DNA of 32,500 nt from Syntrophobacter sp. SbD2 (GTDB lineage Bacteria; Desulfobacterota; Binatia; UBA9968): positions 1 through 32,500 of the forward strand of contig CAMDBU010000042.1 in the NCBI GenBank assembly GCA_945889495.1. The letters are read 5' to 3'. A program made the translations under genes and the position numbers. Shown piece by piece: positions 23,363 to 31,243 of the stretch (the first letter of the stretch is position 1; each line of letters begins with the position of its first letter). Below the pieces are notes generated by a model. It was not told where the DNA came from. It saw only the letters and a program-made list of their open reading frames with translations, and searched no databases.

Positions 23363-23953
23363 TTAGCGCGGTTTTGCTGGAACCGTCCAAAAAAAGAACA
23401 TCCGTCCGTCGACCCACTCTTTGTGGTCCGGCTTCCAGTCGCCCAAGTCGTTGTCGTGGATGACTATTCGAGCGCCCGGTTTGAGTTGCTGGAGGAGTCT
23501 GGGTTTGAGCTTCAAGACGACGTCAGGGAACAGATACATAGTGACCACCGACGCAGCGGACAAATCGACCGTGAATAGATCTTGCTCGCGAATCTCGGCT
23601 AGTTCCCCCAGCCCAGCTTTGGCGATGTTGGCACGAGATTCCTTGATGAGTTGGCGATCGAGTTCAAAACCTATGGCTCTGGCGCCCGCTTTGGCGGCGG
23701 CGATGACGATGCGGCCGTCGCCGGAGCCGAGATCGTAGACGACATCGCCTTTTTTAACCGCCGCGAACTCGATCATCCGGTCGACGAGCCTTTGCGGTGT
23801 CGGCGCATAGGGAACCACAATCTTGCTATTGGCGCTATCCTTATGTTGGGTGGGCGCGCCGGCGGCGGAGGAGTGGAATCCGGCTGAAAACAGAGCCACG
23901 GCGAATACTAGCATGCATGCTAGCGTCGTATGGGTGGGAAACTTCCGTGCCAT
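23363..23953 (-). CDS. Class I SAM-dependent methyltransferase-like protein with signal peptide, copy 1
   Basis: A 196-residue protein. From ATG 23953 the N-terminus is signal-peptide-like (TLACMLVFAVALFSAGFHSS). The Rossmann methyltransferase motif I is VVYDLGSGDGRIVIAAAKAG, motif II acidic residue in AIGFELD, then REQDLFTVDL and VVTMYLFPDV. A fused conserved segment VPYAPTPQRLVDRMIE precedes the fold. AGGAGG lies 11 bases upstream of the start; the longer reading to 24007 would overlap the previous gene. It is about 55-60% identical by eye to the next gene upstream. Substrate is unknown, and export of a SAM-binding protein is puzzling because SAM is not expected in the periplasm. Confidence 0.85.
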   Translation of the reverse strand: MARKFPTHTTLACMLVFAVALFSAGFHSSAAGAPTQHKDSANSKIVVPYAPTPQRLVDRMIEFAAVKKGDVVYDLGSGDGRIVIAAAKAGARAIGFELDRQLIKESRANIAKAGLGELAEIREQDLFTVDLSAASVVTMYLFPDVVLKLKPRLLQQLKPGARIVIHDNDLGDWKPDHKEWVDGRMFFFWTVPAKPR

Positions 23954-23979
23954 CGAATCTACTACCTCCTCATTGGAGA

Positions 23980-24552
23980 TTAACGGCCTTTGGCCGGAAT
24001 TGTCCAAAGATAGAGTGTCCGGCCGTCGACCCGTTCGATTTTATCGGGTTGCCAGTCGCCCATGTCGAAGGAGTGGGAGACCACCCGCGAGCCCGGTTTG
24101 AGCTGGCTCAAGATATTCGGCTTCAGTTTCAAATTTACATCCGGTAGTAAATACATGGTGATCACTGAGGCCGGCGATAGATCGACGGTGAGAATATCTT
24201 GCTGGCGAATCTCCGCGCGATCCTGCAGGCCGGCCTGGCGAATACTGTCGCTCGATAGTTTGATCAAATCGCCGTCGATCTCGAAGCCCACCGCGCGGGC
24301 GCCTTTTTTCGCCGCGCTGATGACGATGCGGCCGTCGCCGGAGCCGAGATCGTAGACCACATCGCCCTTGGTGACGCCGGCCAGTTCGATCATTCTGTCG
24401 ACCACCGGCTGCGGCGTCGGCACGTAGGGGACGATTTTTTTGAAATCGAAGATGGTGTCCTGTCCATGGGCCGCGCGCTCGAGCGGCGCCAGGCCAACGG
24501 CCGCGAATAGCGCGACTAAGCTCACTACCTTGGCGAAATATTTTCGCTTCAT
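23980..24552 (-). CDS. Class I SAM-dependent methyltransferase-like protein with signal peptide, copy 2
   Basis: Paralogue of copy 1, 190 residues. The start is ATG 24552 with GGAGG upstream; the N-terminus KRKYFAKVVSLVALFAAVGL is a signal peptide or anchor. Shared features are VPYVPTPQPVVDRMIELAG, the SAM motif VVYDLGSGDGRIVISAAKKG, EIDGDLI, RQQDILTVDLSPASVITMYL and the closing WTIPAKGR. The motif residues that bind SAM are intact, so catalysis is possible. Tandem position and equal length suggest local duplication, after which both copies were kept. Confidence 0.85.
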   Translation of the reverse strand: MKRKYFAKVVSLVALFAAVGLAPLERAAHGQDTIFDFKKIVPYVPTPQPVVDRMIELAGVTKGDVVYDLGSGDGRIVISAAKKGARAVGFEIDGDLIKLSSDSIRQAGLQDRAEIRQQDILTVDLSPASVITMYLLPDVNLKLKPNILSQLKPGSRVVSHSFDMGDWQPDKIERVDGRTLYLWTIPAKGR

Positions 24553-24627
24553 GGAATGACTTCCTCCGCAAAGAATTGCTGCCTGGCAATTAACCATAAA
24601 ATATCCACCGTCGCCAGTTTGGAGCGC

Positions 24628-25515
24628 TTAGGGTTTCTTGATTGCGAATTCGTAGGTGAGTTTGATCTGCCGATGGCTTTGCCCGGCCGCGCTGTTGAGC
24701 TGGTAGGCCATAGCGAATTCTTTTTCCTGGCCGCCGTCGAGGGTGGTCGGCGTCAACAGGCCGCACTCGACCAGCTGTAGGTCCTCGGCGACGCTGGCCG
24801 GTTCGAGCAAGTGGCTGACCGAAAAAGTGACCGCCTGGGCGGTGGGATTTTTAATCGTCAGATTGACGAGAAAAAGCTCGTCGCTTTTGGCCATCACTTC
24901 GCTGGCGGCGAAGCGGACCGTTAGCTTGTGCCCATCGCTCAGCTGGCTTTCCAGTTGCACCCGCGTGCCGCTGGCCCAGTCGAGAAAGATCCGCCAGCCC
25001 TGCGCGTCTTCAACCAGCTCGACGGTTTCTTGGCCTTCGATGTGGACGAGCTTGCCGTTCCGATTGCGCGTGTCGAGTTCGCGCAGGATTTCTGTTTGCT
25101 TTGCTTGTGGCAGACCGTTCAAACGGTCTTGATCCCAATTCAACAGCAATTCGTTGATCTCGGCTGGTGCCGGGACGCGGTAACCGACTTTGATGATCAG
25201 CCGGGCGCCGTTCCCTTGCCGTTCGATGGTCCAAATCTTCATGTAGCCCGCGAGTTGGCGCGCGATTTCGAGGGTGAAGCCGCTGTAGGCGCCTTGGCTG
25301 GTGACGAAGCTCTGCCGTGGCCGCACTTGGCGGTCGGCGGAGGAGAGAAAATCGTAGGCTTGCGTGAAATCGCGCGCATACGTCGCGCGCAGATATGCGG
25401 TCGCGATGTCGACCGGCGGGTCGGCGATGTTATGGCGGCTTTGCCAAACGACCAAACCGCCATAGAACAAGATCGCGACCGCGACCATGCCGACTAACAA
25501 GCGGTAACGACCCAT
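24628..25515 (-). CDS. Membrane-anchored NTF2-like / CtaG(Cox11)-like protein C
   Basis: Third paralogue, 295 residues, separated from A and B by the two methyltransferase genes. An anchor (LLVGMVAVAILFYGGLVV) precedes the NTF2-like part (TAYLRATYARDFTQAYDFLS), LLLNWDQDRLNGL, AQGWRIFLDWASG, and a CtaG-like half with TIKNPTAQAV, LQLVECGLLTPTTLDGGQE and KLTYEF. As in A and B, a single Cys sits at the first position of the Cox11 copper motif. It starts 23 bases after the His-rich protein stop. Confidence 0.72.
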   Translation of the reverse strand: MGRYRLLVGMVAVAILFYGGLVVWQSRHNIADPPVDIATAYLRATYARDFTQAYDFLSSADRQVRPRQSFVTSQGAYSGFTLEIARQLAGYMKIWTIERQGNGARLIIKVGYRVPAPAEINELLLNWDQDRLNGLPQAKQTEILRELDTRNRNGKLVHIEGQETVELVEDAQGWRIFLDWASGTRVQLESQLSDGHKLTVRFAASEVMAKSDELFLVNLTIKNPTAQAVTFSVSHLLEPASVAEDLQLVECGLLTPTTLDGGQEKEFAMAYQLNSAAGQSHRQIKLTYEFAIKKP

Positions 25516-25538
25516 CCGGTTATCGATAGCGCGGCGGG

Positions 25539-26021
25539 CTACTTGACCGTGAATTCGACTTTGTCGCTGGCGTCGAGCTCGGTCTGGTGATCGCTGGCGA
25601 CCACCCGCAGTACCAAGACATGCTTGCCCGGCTTGATGCCATTGAGCGTCCCCTTGGCGCTCTCGAACATGCCCATCAGCTCGCCGTCGACATAGGCGTG
25701 GGCGTGATGGCCGCGCTTGCCTTTGGTAAGGCTAAACTCTAGCGGGATTTTGTCGCCGGTGAAGACTTGGTTTTTGCTCGGCTTGATGATTTTGATCTTG
25801 GCGCCTTCGGCGGGTTGCAGGGCGCTGGCTTTGGCCGGCTGCGCCGGCTTGTTGACGTTTGGCGTTTCCTTCTTCGATGCCGGCGTGCCATGGCCGTGGC
25901 CACTGCCGTGATTCGACTGGGCGATTTGGAAATTGCGTCGATCGTCGCTCCACGCCAGCTGGCGCGACAGCGCGATGGTTGCGATTAGTAAAACCAAACC
26001 AACAAGAGAATTTTTCATCAT
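25539..26021 (-). CDS. Exported His-rich protein of unknown function
   Basis: A 160-residue exported protein. The start at ATG 26021 (followed by a second ATG) has an AGGGG ribosome site; the longer reading to 26048 is unlikely. A signal peptide (SLVGLVLLIATIALSRQLA) is followed by a short His/Gly run (SNHGSGHGHG), an Ala/Lys/Pro linker, and a single beta-domain with KIIKPSKNQVFTGDKIPLEF, GHHAHAYVDGELMGMF and PGKHVLVLRVVASDHQTELD. The HHAH cluster and the His run suggest metal binding, which would suit a copper-related cluster. It is the first intact gene of the operon. Confidence 0.72.
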   Translation of the reverse strand: MMKNSLVGLVLLIATIALSRQLAWSDDRRNFQIAQSNHGSGHGHGTPASKKETPNVNKPAQPAKASALQPAEGAKIKIIKPSKNQVFTGDKIPLEFSLTKGKRGHHAHAYVDGELMGMFESAKGTLNGIKPGKHVLVLRVVASDHQTELDASDKVEFTVK

Positions 26022-26047
26022 CGGCGTTACCCCTTCGATTGCCGTCA

Positions 26048-26053
26048 AATATA
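26048..26053 (-). promoter_or_regulatory. Possible -10 element of the copper-related operon
   Basis: Reverse strand TATATT at 26053-26048, about 30 bases upstream of the His-rich protein start. No good -35 is present, so this is tentative. Confidence 0.3.
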
Positions 26054-26099
26054 ACAGAAAAACACCGCGGCAAAATACCGGTTCGCCGCGCTGAGCTGG

Positions 26100-26732
26100 T
26101 TAGGGTCTTCGCGCCTTGGCGAGATCAAGGGTCCACGTGAGACCGAAGGTGGTTTGGACGGCTGTTCCGGTGGGGCGTAGACTGCGCCCCAGCGCCGCGC
26201 CGCCATGCGGGACATTGCCTAGTCTGGCGCCTGGGCGGTCGCCGACGATGCGGTAACCGAGATTGGCGTGAAGCGCCACCGGGGTGAAGGATTTGCTGGC
26301 GATCAACAGCAGCGCTTGGTCGGCGCGCCCGGTCGATAAGCCATTAGCGCGGCTGGCGCTCGGCAGTTTTAAGTCGAGGGTGGCGGCGCTGGCCGGCGCG
26401 GCCGACGATTCTGCAATGAATTTGTATTTGGCGTTGAGATCTTCGAAGCCGCGCACCGGCAAGCTACCGAGGCGATCGCGGTTGGCGCGCTGAAGCGCCA
26501 AACCGACTTCTAAATTGTCGTACAAGCCGTAGGTCAAGCCAAGCATGGGCGATTGCTGATCGCGTCCACCGCCGATCAGCCTACTTTGGGAAAAGCCCAA
26601 CTCAAATTCCACCTAACCGGTGGCCACTGGGGCGGCGTCATCAATGCTCAGCGGTCGGCCGGCGAGGGCGCTGGCGCGTTCAAAAAGTATTATGAATAGG
26701 GCAATGATCGAGAATCGGAGCAGCCGTGTCAT
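26100..26732 (-). pseudogene. Broken outer-membrane transporter-like gene (in-frame TAG, shortened 3' half)
   Basis: From ATG 26732 the frame gives a signal peptide (LLRFSIIALFIILFERASALA), then GRPLSIDDAAPVATG, a TAG at 26615-26613, and continues in the same frame with VEFELGFSQSRLIGGG, LGLTYGLYDNLEVGLALQ and FEDLNAKYKFIAES. This is the pattern of small beta-barrel proteins related to the phenol-degradation MetA-pathway family, where the stop position would hold Lys, Gln or Glu. The C-terminal half is also short: after GYRIVGDRPGARLGNVPHGG it jumps to TTFGLTWTLDL, about 60 residues less than relatives. Two defects make a pseudogene most likely. An internal GTG start at 26612 would lack the signal peptide. 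Confidence 0.72.
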
Positions 26733-26922
26733 GACAACCAAGTTGGCATCGCCGGCGGCGAGCGATCCGTTTCATGGGAGATTCCCCCAAGCGCGATCAT
26801 CAAGGTGCCAGCGTTATCGCTGTTTAAGATCGGTAGCATGTTGGGTCGTATTCTTCCAACTCTGGGACGCCCGGCTGAAGTCGTTTGGTTGCGCTGTTGG
26901 GCTGTGCTACGGGTGATTCATC

Positions 26923-27351
26923 GTGAGGCGATTTTCTCTGCTCTTGGTTTTGCTCACGCTGGTTTTCATGACCGGCTGCGGCCGCAATGAACGGATGGAC
27001 CTGATCTACGGCGAAAGATGCGCCAACTGCCATGGCGCGGGTGGCCGCGGCGATGGACCGATGGCGACGGCGTTGCCAACACCGCCGCCGGACTTTCGCG
27101 ACACCGTGCAGCGCTTGAGTAACAGCCAGATTCGCCGCCTTATCGCCGACGGCAAGGGCGCCATGCCGGCCTTCGATCCGGCGCTAAGGCCGTCCGAGGT
27201 CAACGACATGTTGCAGATGGTGCGTTTTTTGAGCCGCGAAGGGCGCGATCTCGCCTGGTGGGAAAAGTACGACACCTTGATCGCCGCCCATTGCAGCATT
27301 CCCTGGGAAGCAGCATTGGGGCTTGACGATCCGCCGGAGAAAAAACCGTGA
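26923..27351 (+). CDS. Lipoprotein c-type cytochrome
   Basis: A 142-residue electron-transfer protein. A GTG start at 26923 gives a signal peptide with lipobox (LLLVLLTLVFMTGC), so it should be lipid-anchored. One haem site is seen in RCANCHGAGGRGDGPMA, with a distal Met likely in GKGAMPAFDPAL. That is the layout of a class I cytochrome c domain, such as cytochrome c oxidase cbb3-type subunits. A C-terminal tail (WWEKYDTLIAAHCSIPWEAA) has one further Cys. Its stop overlaps the GTG of the next SCO1 gene by four bases, so the pair is cotranscribed. Confidence 0.9.
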   Translation: MRRFSLLLVLLTLVFMTGCGRNERMDLIYGERCANCHGAGGRGDGPMATALPTPPPDFRDTVQRLSNSQIRRLIADGKGAMPAFDPALRPSEVNDMLQMVRFLSREGRDLAWWEKYDTLIAAHCSIPWEAALGLDDPPEKKP

Positions 27352-27947
27352 AGGCTGTTTCCGTTCGCTGGGCGATTGCCTTGGCACTAGTGACCGCTTC
27401 GAGTGGCGCGCAAAGCCTGGCCCATCAGGCTGATTTGAAGCCGGTGGAGCGGCGCGAGGTGGTGATCCCGATCAACGATTTCACCCTGCTCGATCAGCAT
27501 TCCCGCGTATTCAAATTCACTCAAATCACCGGCCGGGTCGTGGTCGTGGCTTTCGCCTACACCACTTGCCCGGACGTTTGTCCATTGATCACCGCGGCGC
27601 TGCGCCAGGTGCAAAGTGGCTTGAGCGCCGCCGAAGGTAAAAAAGTTTTTTTCCTCACCATCACTACCGATCCGGAAATTGACGCGCCGCCGGTTCTGGC
27701 CGGCTACGCCAAGCGCTACCGCGCAGATTTAACCAACTGGGCGTTTCTCACCGGCGAGCCAGCGCCGTTGCAGAAGGTCTGGAAAAATTTCGGCGTCGGG
27801 GTCAAGCGCAAAGGGCGCGGGCTGGTCGATCATACGCCGCTGACTGCGGTGATCGATCGCTGGGGAAAGATGCGGCTGGCATATATCGGCCCGATGCCGA
27901 ATGTGAAAGTGGTGTTGCAGGATGTGCGCCGGTTGCTCGGCCAATGA
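27348..27947 (+). CDS. SCO1/SenC family protein (third of three)
   Basis: A 199-residue SCO1-like protein with a GTG start coupled to the cytochrome gene. A signal peptide (WAIALALVTASSGAQSLA) precedes the thioredoxin fold. Copper ligands are CxxxC in TTCPDVCPLI and His in VDHTPLTAVIDRWG. It is closer to the copy at 20947-21567 (shared TTCPDVCPL, TISTDP or TITTDP, FLTG) than to the copy at 11373-12020. Coupling to a cytochrome c suggests a role in electron transport or oxidase copper loading; it reads in the opposite direction to the CtaG-like cluster. Confidence 0.92.
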   Translation: MKAVSVRWAIALALVTASSGAQSLAHQADLKPVERREVVIPINDFTLLDQHSRVFKFTQITGRVVVVAFAYTTCPDVCPLITAALRQVQSGLSAAEGKKVFFLTITTDPEIDAPPVLAGYAKRYRADLTNWAFLTGEPAPLQKVWKNFGVGVKRKGRGLVDHTPLTAVIDRWGKMRLAYIGPMPNVKVVLQDVRRLLGQ

Positions 27948-28097
27948 ATCGCTTTGTGGGCTGGACCGAAATGGCCGGCGAGGTCATTCGGCTGGGGTTG
28001 CGGAGCGGTCCTGGGTGGGGCCCGCGGGAATTCGGCGAAGTGTAGCTATGATGCCTATTTTTATAAGCTTTTGCGCGTAACTTGGTTGTAACCTGGC

Positions 28098-28126
28098 TTG
28101 ACAAGGGTTTGGGTTAAAACTAGACT
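28098..28126 (+). promoter_or_regulatory. Sigma70-type promoter of the zapB-like/zapA operon
   Basis: Perfect -35 TTGACA (28098-28103), 17-base spacer, -10 TAGACT (28121-28126). Predicted start near 28133, about 23 bases before the first gene. Confidence 0.75.
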
Positions 28127-28155
28127 CAAACTTGAGATTTTGACTGGACACCGCG

Positions 28156-28386
28156 ATGGCTACCGATCACGTTGAGCAGCTTGAACTGACAATTAATCAG
28201 CTCATCGAGAAGCACGAGCGGATCAAACGCGAACGCGACTCGATGGAAAAAAAGCTGCAACAAAAGGAAATCGAGTGGCATCATCTTAAGGGACAGTTGC
28301 GCCAATACGAGCGCGAGCGCATCGAGTTGCGCGACAAGCTCGATCGAATTTTGGGCCAGTTCGCTAACTTGGACTTGCGCGAATAG
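28156..28386 (+). CDS. Small coiled-coil protein, ZapB-like
   Basis: A 76-residue protein that is almost entirely heptad-like helix (LELTINQLIEKHERIKRERD, LRQYERERIELRDKLDRILG). A short coiled-coil gene directly before zapA is the usual place for the ZapB-like cell-division protein, which bridges ZapA and the chromosome-linked MatP in enterobacteria. Because coiled coils are easy to match, I rely on the position and length. It begins 23 bases after the predicted transcription start. Confidence 0.75.
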   Translation: MATDHVEQLELTINQLIEKHERIKRERDSMEKKLQQKEIEWHHLKGQLRQYERERIELRDKLDRILGQFANLDLRE

Positions 28387-28400
28387 GAAAATCTTAGGCG

Positions 28401-28679
28401 ATGAAAAAAGCCCTGGATGTCGAGATACTCGGCCAAAGATTCACTATCAGCAGCGATGCTGAAGAGGGTTACATGCTCAAAGTCGCCGGCTATGTCGACG
28501 GCAAGATGCAGGAACTCATGCAGGGGGCCAAGCCGGGGGCGAAGTCCAATGTGGCGATGCTGGCGGCGCTCAATATTGCCGATGAGCTGCATCGATTGAA
28601 AGATAGCCATGAGGCGGTACTGCATCGATTGGACCAATTATCGAAAAGAATAGCGACGAGATTGACTGAGGAGGGTTAG
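28401..28679 (+). CDS. zapA: Cell division protein ZapA
   Basis: ZapA binds and bundles FtsZ filaments at the division site. The 92-residue protein has the family pattern: VEILGQRFTISSDAEEGYML, KVAGYVDGKMQELM, then VAMLAALNIADELHRLKDS and a short coiled-coil end. Length is normal. It lies 14 bases after the ZapB-like gene. In many Proteobacteria zapA is followed by the 6S RNA gene and fau, which fits the layout here. Confidence 0.9.
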   Translation: MKKALDVEILGQRFTISSDAEEGYMLKVAGYVDGKMQELMQGAKPGAKSNVAMLAALNIADELHRLKDSHEAVLHRLDQLSKRIATRLTEEG

Positions 28680-28892
28680 GGCCGATTGGAGTGTTTAAGG
28701 GCTGGCCGAGCCAGGATCCTCAAGCTCCAAATCGTGACGAGCGGACATTAAGATGGGGAAATCGGGTAACGCACTGACAATGGATCTGATCCGTTGGATT
28801 TGGCGGTTTATGAGTTCCTTGGGGACTCGGCGACTGCGTCCGGAAAATCCAGAAATTTGCATGGATGTCCCTTTGACAGGATTTATTTTGCA

Positions 28893-28985
28893 GCCTGTGC
28901 GGGTGTCGAACGCCAGGCGATTGTCTCGGGGACCGAACGCGCCGAACCGGCGAAGCGATTTGTAGCCAGGCGATTCCCGCCAGTA
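28893..28985 (+). ncRNA. Candidate 6S-like RNA between zapA and fau
   Basis: The 344 bases between zapA and fau hold no convincing gene. In Proteobacteria, 6S RNA (ssrS) commonly lies here. A foldable stretch has a closing stem CTGtGCGGG (28895-28903) with CCCGCCAG (28976-28983), with one bulge. It has a large central bubble and an apical hairpin CGCCG/CGGCG (28940-28952), so the outline resembles 6S. Phrases such as GTCGAACGCCAG and TGTAGCC recall conserved 6S segments. Against it, at about 90 bases it is half the usual size, and the upstream TTGACA (28873) has no good -10. Ends are approximate. Confidence 0.33.
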
Positions 28986-29023
28986 AAATTCCTGCTTAAG
29001 ACCGTTCAAGCGCCCACTGTTTT

Positions 29024-29665
29024 ATGAACGCGGTGCTTGCACCGGAGAGACGAGATCGATTGCGTCAGGCAAAGCTGGCGCAGCGCAGTACTCTGTCCGC
29101 GCCCGAAGTACAACGCTGGAGCGCGCAGATTCAAGCCCGAGCGTTGGCGTTAACCTGCTTTAGCACCGTCCAAGCGGTCGCGCTTTACAGCCCAATCCAC
29201 AACGAAGTCGATACCGATAGTTTGCTCAATCATGCGTTGGCGCGCGGCAAAAGAGTTTTTCTGCCGCGTTGGATGGGCCAGGAGTTCGCCTTCGCGCAGG
29301 TCGCGCGGCGCGGCGAATTGGCGGTGGGACGGTTTGGCATCCTGGAGCCCAGCGGCGCGCTTGGGCTGACCGATGCCGATAAACAAAGTTTGTTGGTGTT
29401 TGTGCCGGGGGTGGTTTTCGATGGTCGGGGCAATCGTTTGGGCCGGGGTGGCGGTAGTTATGACCGGCTGCTGGAGCAATGTCGTGGCAGCGCGACTGCG
29501 GTGGGCTTGGCCTATGAGTTTCAGATCGTCGACGCGGTGCCGGCGCAGAGTTGGGATTTCGCCATGCATTTCATAGTTACGGAAATGAGAACCATCGATT
29601 GTCAAATCGCGCAGCGGCAAACGGGCGCGGTGGTCGATGGGGAATTGAGAAGGGGGGTGCTTTAA
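29024..29665 (+). CDS. fau: 5-formyltetrahydrofolate cyclo-ligase
   Basis: Converts 5-formyl-tetrahydrofolate to 5,10-methenyl-tetrahydrofolate with ATP. The 213-residue protein shows YSPIHNEVDTDSLL, VFLPRW and the ATP/folate motif PGVVFDGRGNRLGRGGGSYD followed by RLL; the final AMHFIVTEM is also typical. The start at ATG 29024 is supported by conservation of the segment RRDRLRQAKLAQR. It ends one base before the rny start, so the genes are probably coupled. Position after zapA matches the ygfA/fau locus of other Proteobacteria. Confidence 0.93.
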   Translation: MNAVLAPERRDRLRQAKLAQRSTLSAPEVQRWSAQIQARALALTCFSTVQAVALYSPIHNEVDTDSLLNHALARGKRVFLPRWMGQEFAFAQVARRGELAVGRFGILEPSGALGLTDADKQSLLVFVPGVVFDGRGNRLGRGGGSYDRLLEQCRGSATAVGLAYEFQIVDAVPAQSWDFAMHFIVTEMRTIDCQIAQRQTGAVVDGELRRGVL

Positions 29666-29666
29666 T

Positions 29667-31232
29667 TTGGATTCGAATATGGTTTTTGGCATAGCCGGTG
29701 TGGTGGGCGGAGTTTTGTTGGCGACGTTGTTCGCTTGGATCAAGAGCAAACAGGCACGCATGCAGACCGAACAGGCGCAGATGGGCGCCGCACGGATCAT
29801 CGAGGAGGCGAAAAAAGACGCCGCGGCGATCAAAAAAGAGGCCGAGTTGCACGCCAAGGATAGCGTGCTCAAGGAGCGTGCCGAGTTCGAAAAGGAAGTG
29901 CGCGAAGCGCGCCGCGAGGTGCAAAATCAGGAAAAGCGCGTGATCGCCAAGGAAGAAACGATCGATAAGCGCATCGAGGCGGTGGATAAGCGCGATAACG
30001 AATTCGCCCGCCGGGAACAAGCGCTCAAGGCACGGGAAAAAAGTCTCGAGGACAAGTTCGCCGAATCGGAACGGCAAGTGGACGAAGCGCGCCGGCATCT
30101 GGAGCAAGTCGCCGGCATGACTCGCGAGGAAGCTAAGAAAAATTTGATCGACGAAATGGTCGAAGAAGCTAAGCATGAATCGGCGAAACGCATCCGCGTC
30201 ATCGAGGAAGAAGCCAAGGAAGAGGCGGTTCGCAAAGGCCAGAAAGTCGTCGCCTTGGCCATTGAACGGCTCGCCGGCGACTTCGTAGCCGAGCGTTCGG
30301 TAACTGTATTCCCACTGCCCAATGACGATCTGAAAGGCAAGATCATCGGCCGCGAAGGGCGCAATATCCGCGCTCTGGAAGCGGCGACGGGCATCGATCT
30401 GATCGTCGACGACACGCCGGAGACGGTGGTGATCTCGGGCCATAATCCGATTCGCCGCGAGATCGCCCGGTTATCTTTAGAAAAGTTGGTCACCGACGGC
30501 CGCATCCATCCGGGCCGCATCGAGGAAGTGGTGCGCAAGTCGGAGCAGGAACTCGACGAGTCGATCCGCGAGGCCGGCCAAAAGGCGATCTTCGATGTCG
30601 GCGTCCCCGGGGTGCACCCGGAGATCATCAAGCTTCTCGGCCGGCTCAAGTATCGCTACAGCTACGCGCAAAACGTTTTGCTCCATTCCATCGAGGCGGC
30701 GTTTATTTGCGGCGCCATGGCGGCGGAGTTGGGTTTGAACGAAAAGCAGGCGCGCCGGGCGGCGCTGTTGCACGACATCGGTAAGGCGGTCGACCATGAG
30801 GTCGAAGGCTCCCACGCGATTATCGGCGCCGAGTTGGCACGCAAGTACGGCGAGTCGCCCAAGATCGTTAATGCCATCGCGGCCCATCATGAAGATGTGA
30901 AGGCTGAGACTATTCTCGCGCCATTGGTTGACGCTGCCGACGCGTTATCCGGCGCGCGCCCGGGGGCGCGCCGCGAGATGATGGAAACCTACACGCGCCG
31001 TTTGGAAGAGCTCGAACGGATCGTCAACGAGTTTAAAGGCGTGGAAAAGTCCTACGCCGTGCAAGCCGGCCGCGAGATCCGCATCATGGTCCAGCATGAC
31101 ATGGTTTCCGACGACGATGCGGCGCGCATGGCGCGCGAAGTGGCGCGCAAGATCGAAGCCGAGATGACCTATCCGGGTCAGGTCAAGGTGACGGTGATCC
31201 GCGAAATGCGCGCTGTGGATTACGCCAAGTAG
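29667..31232 (+). CDS. rny: Ribonuclease Y
   Basis: Membrane-bound endoribonuclease that starts decay of many mRNAs. The 521-residue protein is of full family length. It has an N-terminal membrane helix (FGIAGVVGGVLLATLFAW) and a long coiled coil to about residue 200. A KH RNA-binding domain follows (GKIIGREGRNIRALEAATGI), then an HD phosphohydrolase domain with the metal motif LLHDIGKAVDHEVEGSH and AAHHED. I accept the TTG start at 29667 because AAGGGGGG lies nine bases upstream; ATG at 29679 is too far from it. Order rny-ymdB is widely conserved. Confidence 0.96.
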   Translation: MDSNMVFGIAGVVGGVLLATLFAWIKSKQARMQTEQAQMGAARIIEEAKKDAAAIKKEAELHAKDSVLKERAEFEKEVREARREVQNQEKRVIAKEETIDKRIEAVDKRDNEFARREQALKAREKSLEDKFAESERQVDEARRHLEQVAGMTREEAKKNLIDEMVEEAKHESAKRIRVIEEEAKEEAVRKGQKVVALAIERLAGDFVAERSVTVFPLPNDDLKGKIIGREGRNIRALEAATGIDLIVDDTPETVVISGHNPIRREIARLSLEKLVTDGRIHPGRIEEVVRKSEQELDESIREAGQKAIFDVGVPGVHPEIIKLLGRLKYRYSYAQNVLLHSIEAAFICGAMAAELGLNEKQARRAALLHDIGKAVDHEVEGSHAIIGAELARKYGESPKIVNAIAAHHEDVKAETILAPLVDAADALSGARPGARREMMETYTRRLEELERIVNEFKGVEKSYAVQAGREIRIMVQHDMVSDDDAARMAREVARKIEAEMTYPGQVKVTVIREMRAVDYAK

Positions 31233-31243
31233 AAACGGTTTGC

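Noticed and set aside
26613..26615. TAG read as pyrrolysine
   Set aside because: No pyl genes are seen, the family is a beta-barrel with no known pyrrolysine, and a second defect points to a pseudogene.
27948..28097. A terminator after the third SCO1 gene
   Set aside because: A weak CCGAA/TTCGG-type stem can be drawn at about 27965-27990 but no T-run follows, so I did not list it.
28695..29009. A 104-residue minus-strand reading between zapA and fau
   Set aside because: No family resemblance, no ribosome site, and it lies antisense to the probable RNA locus. It is explained as chance in GC-rich DNA.
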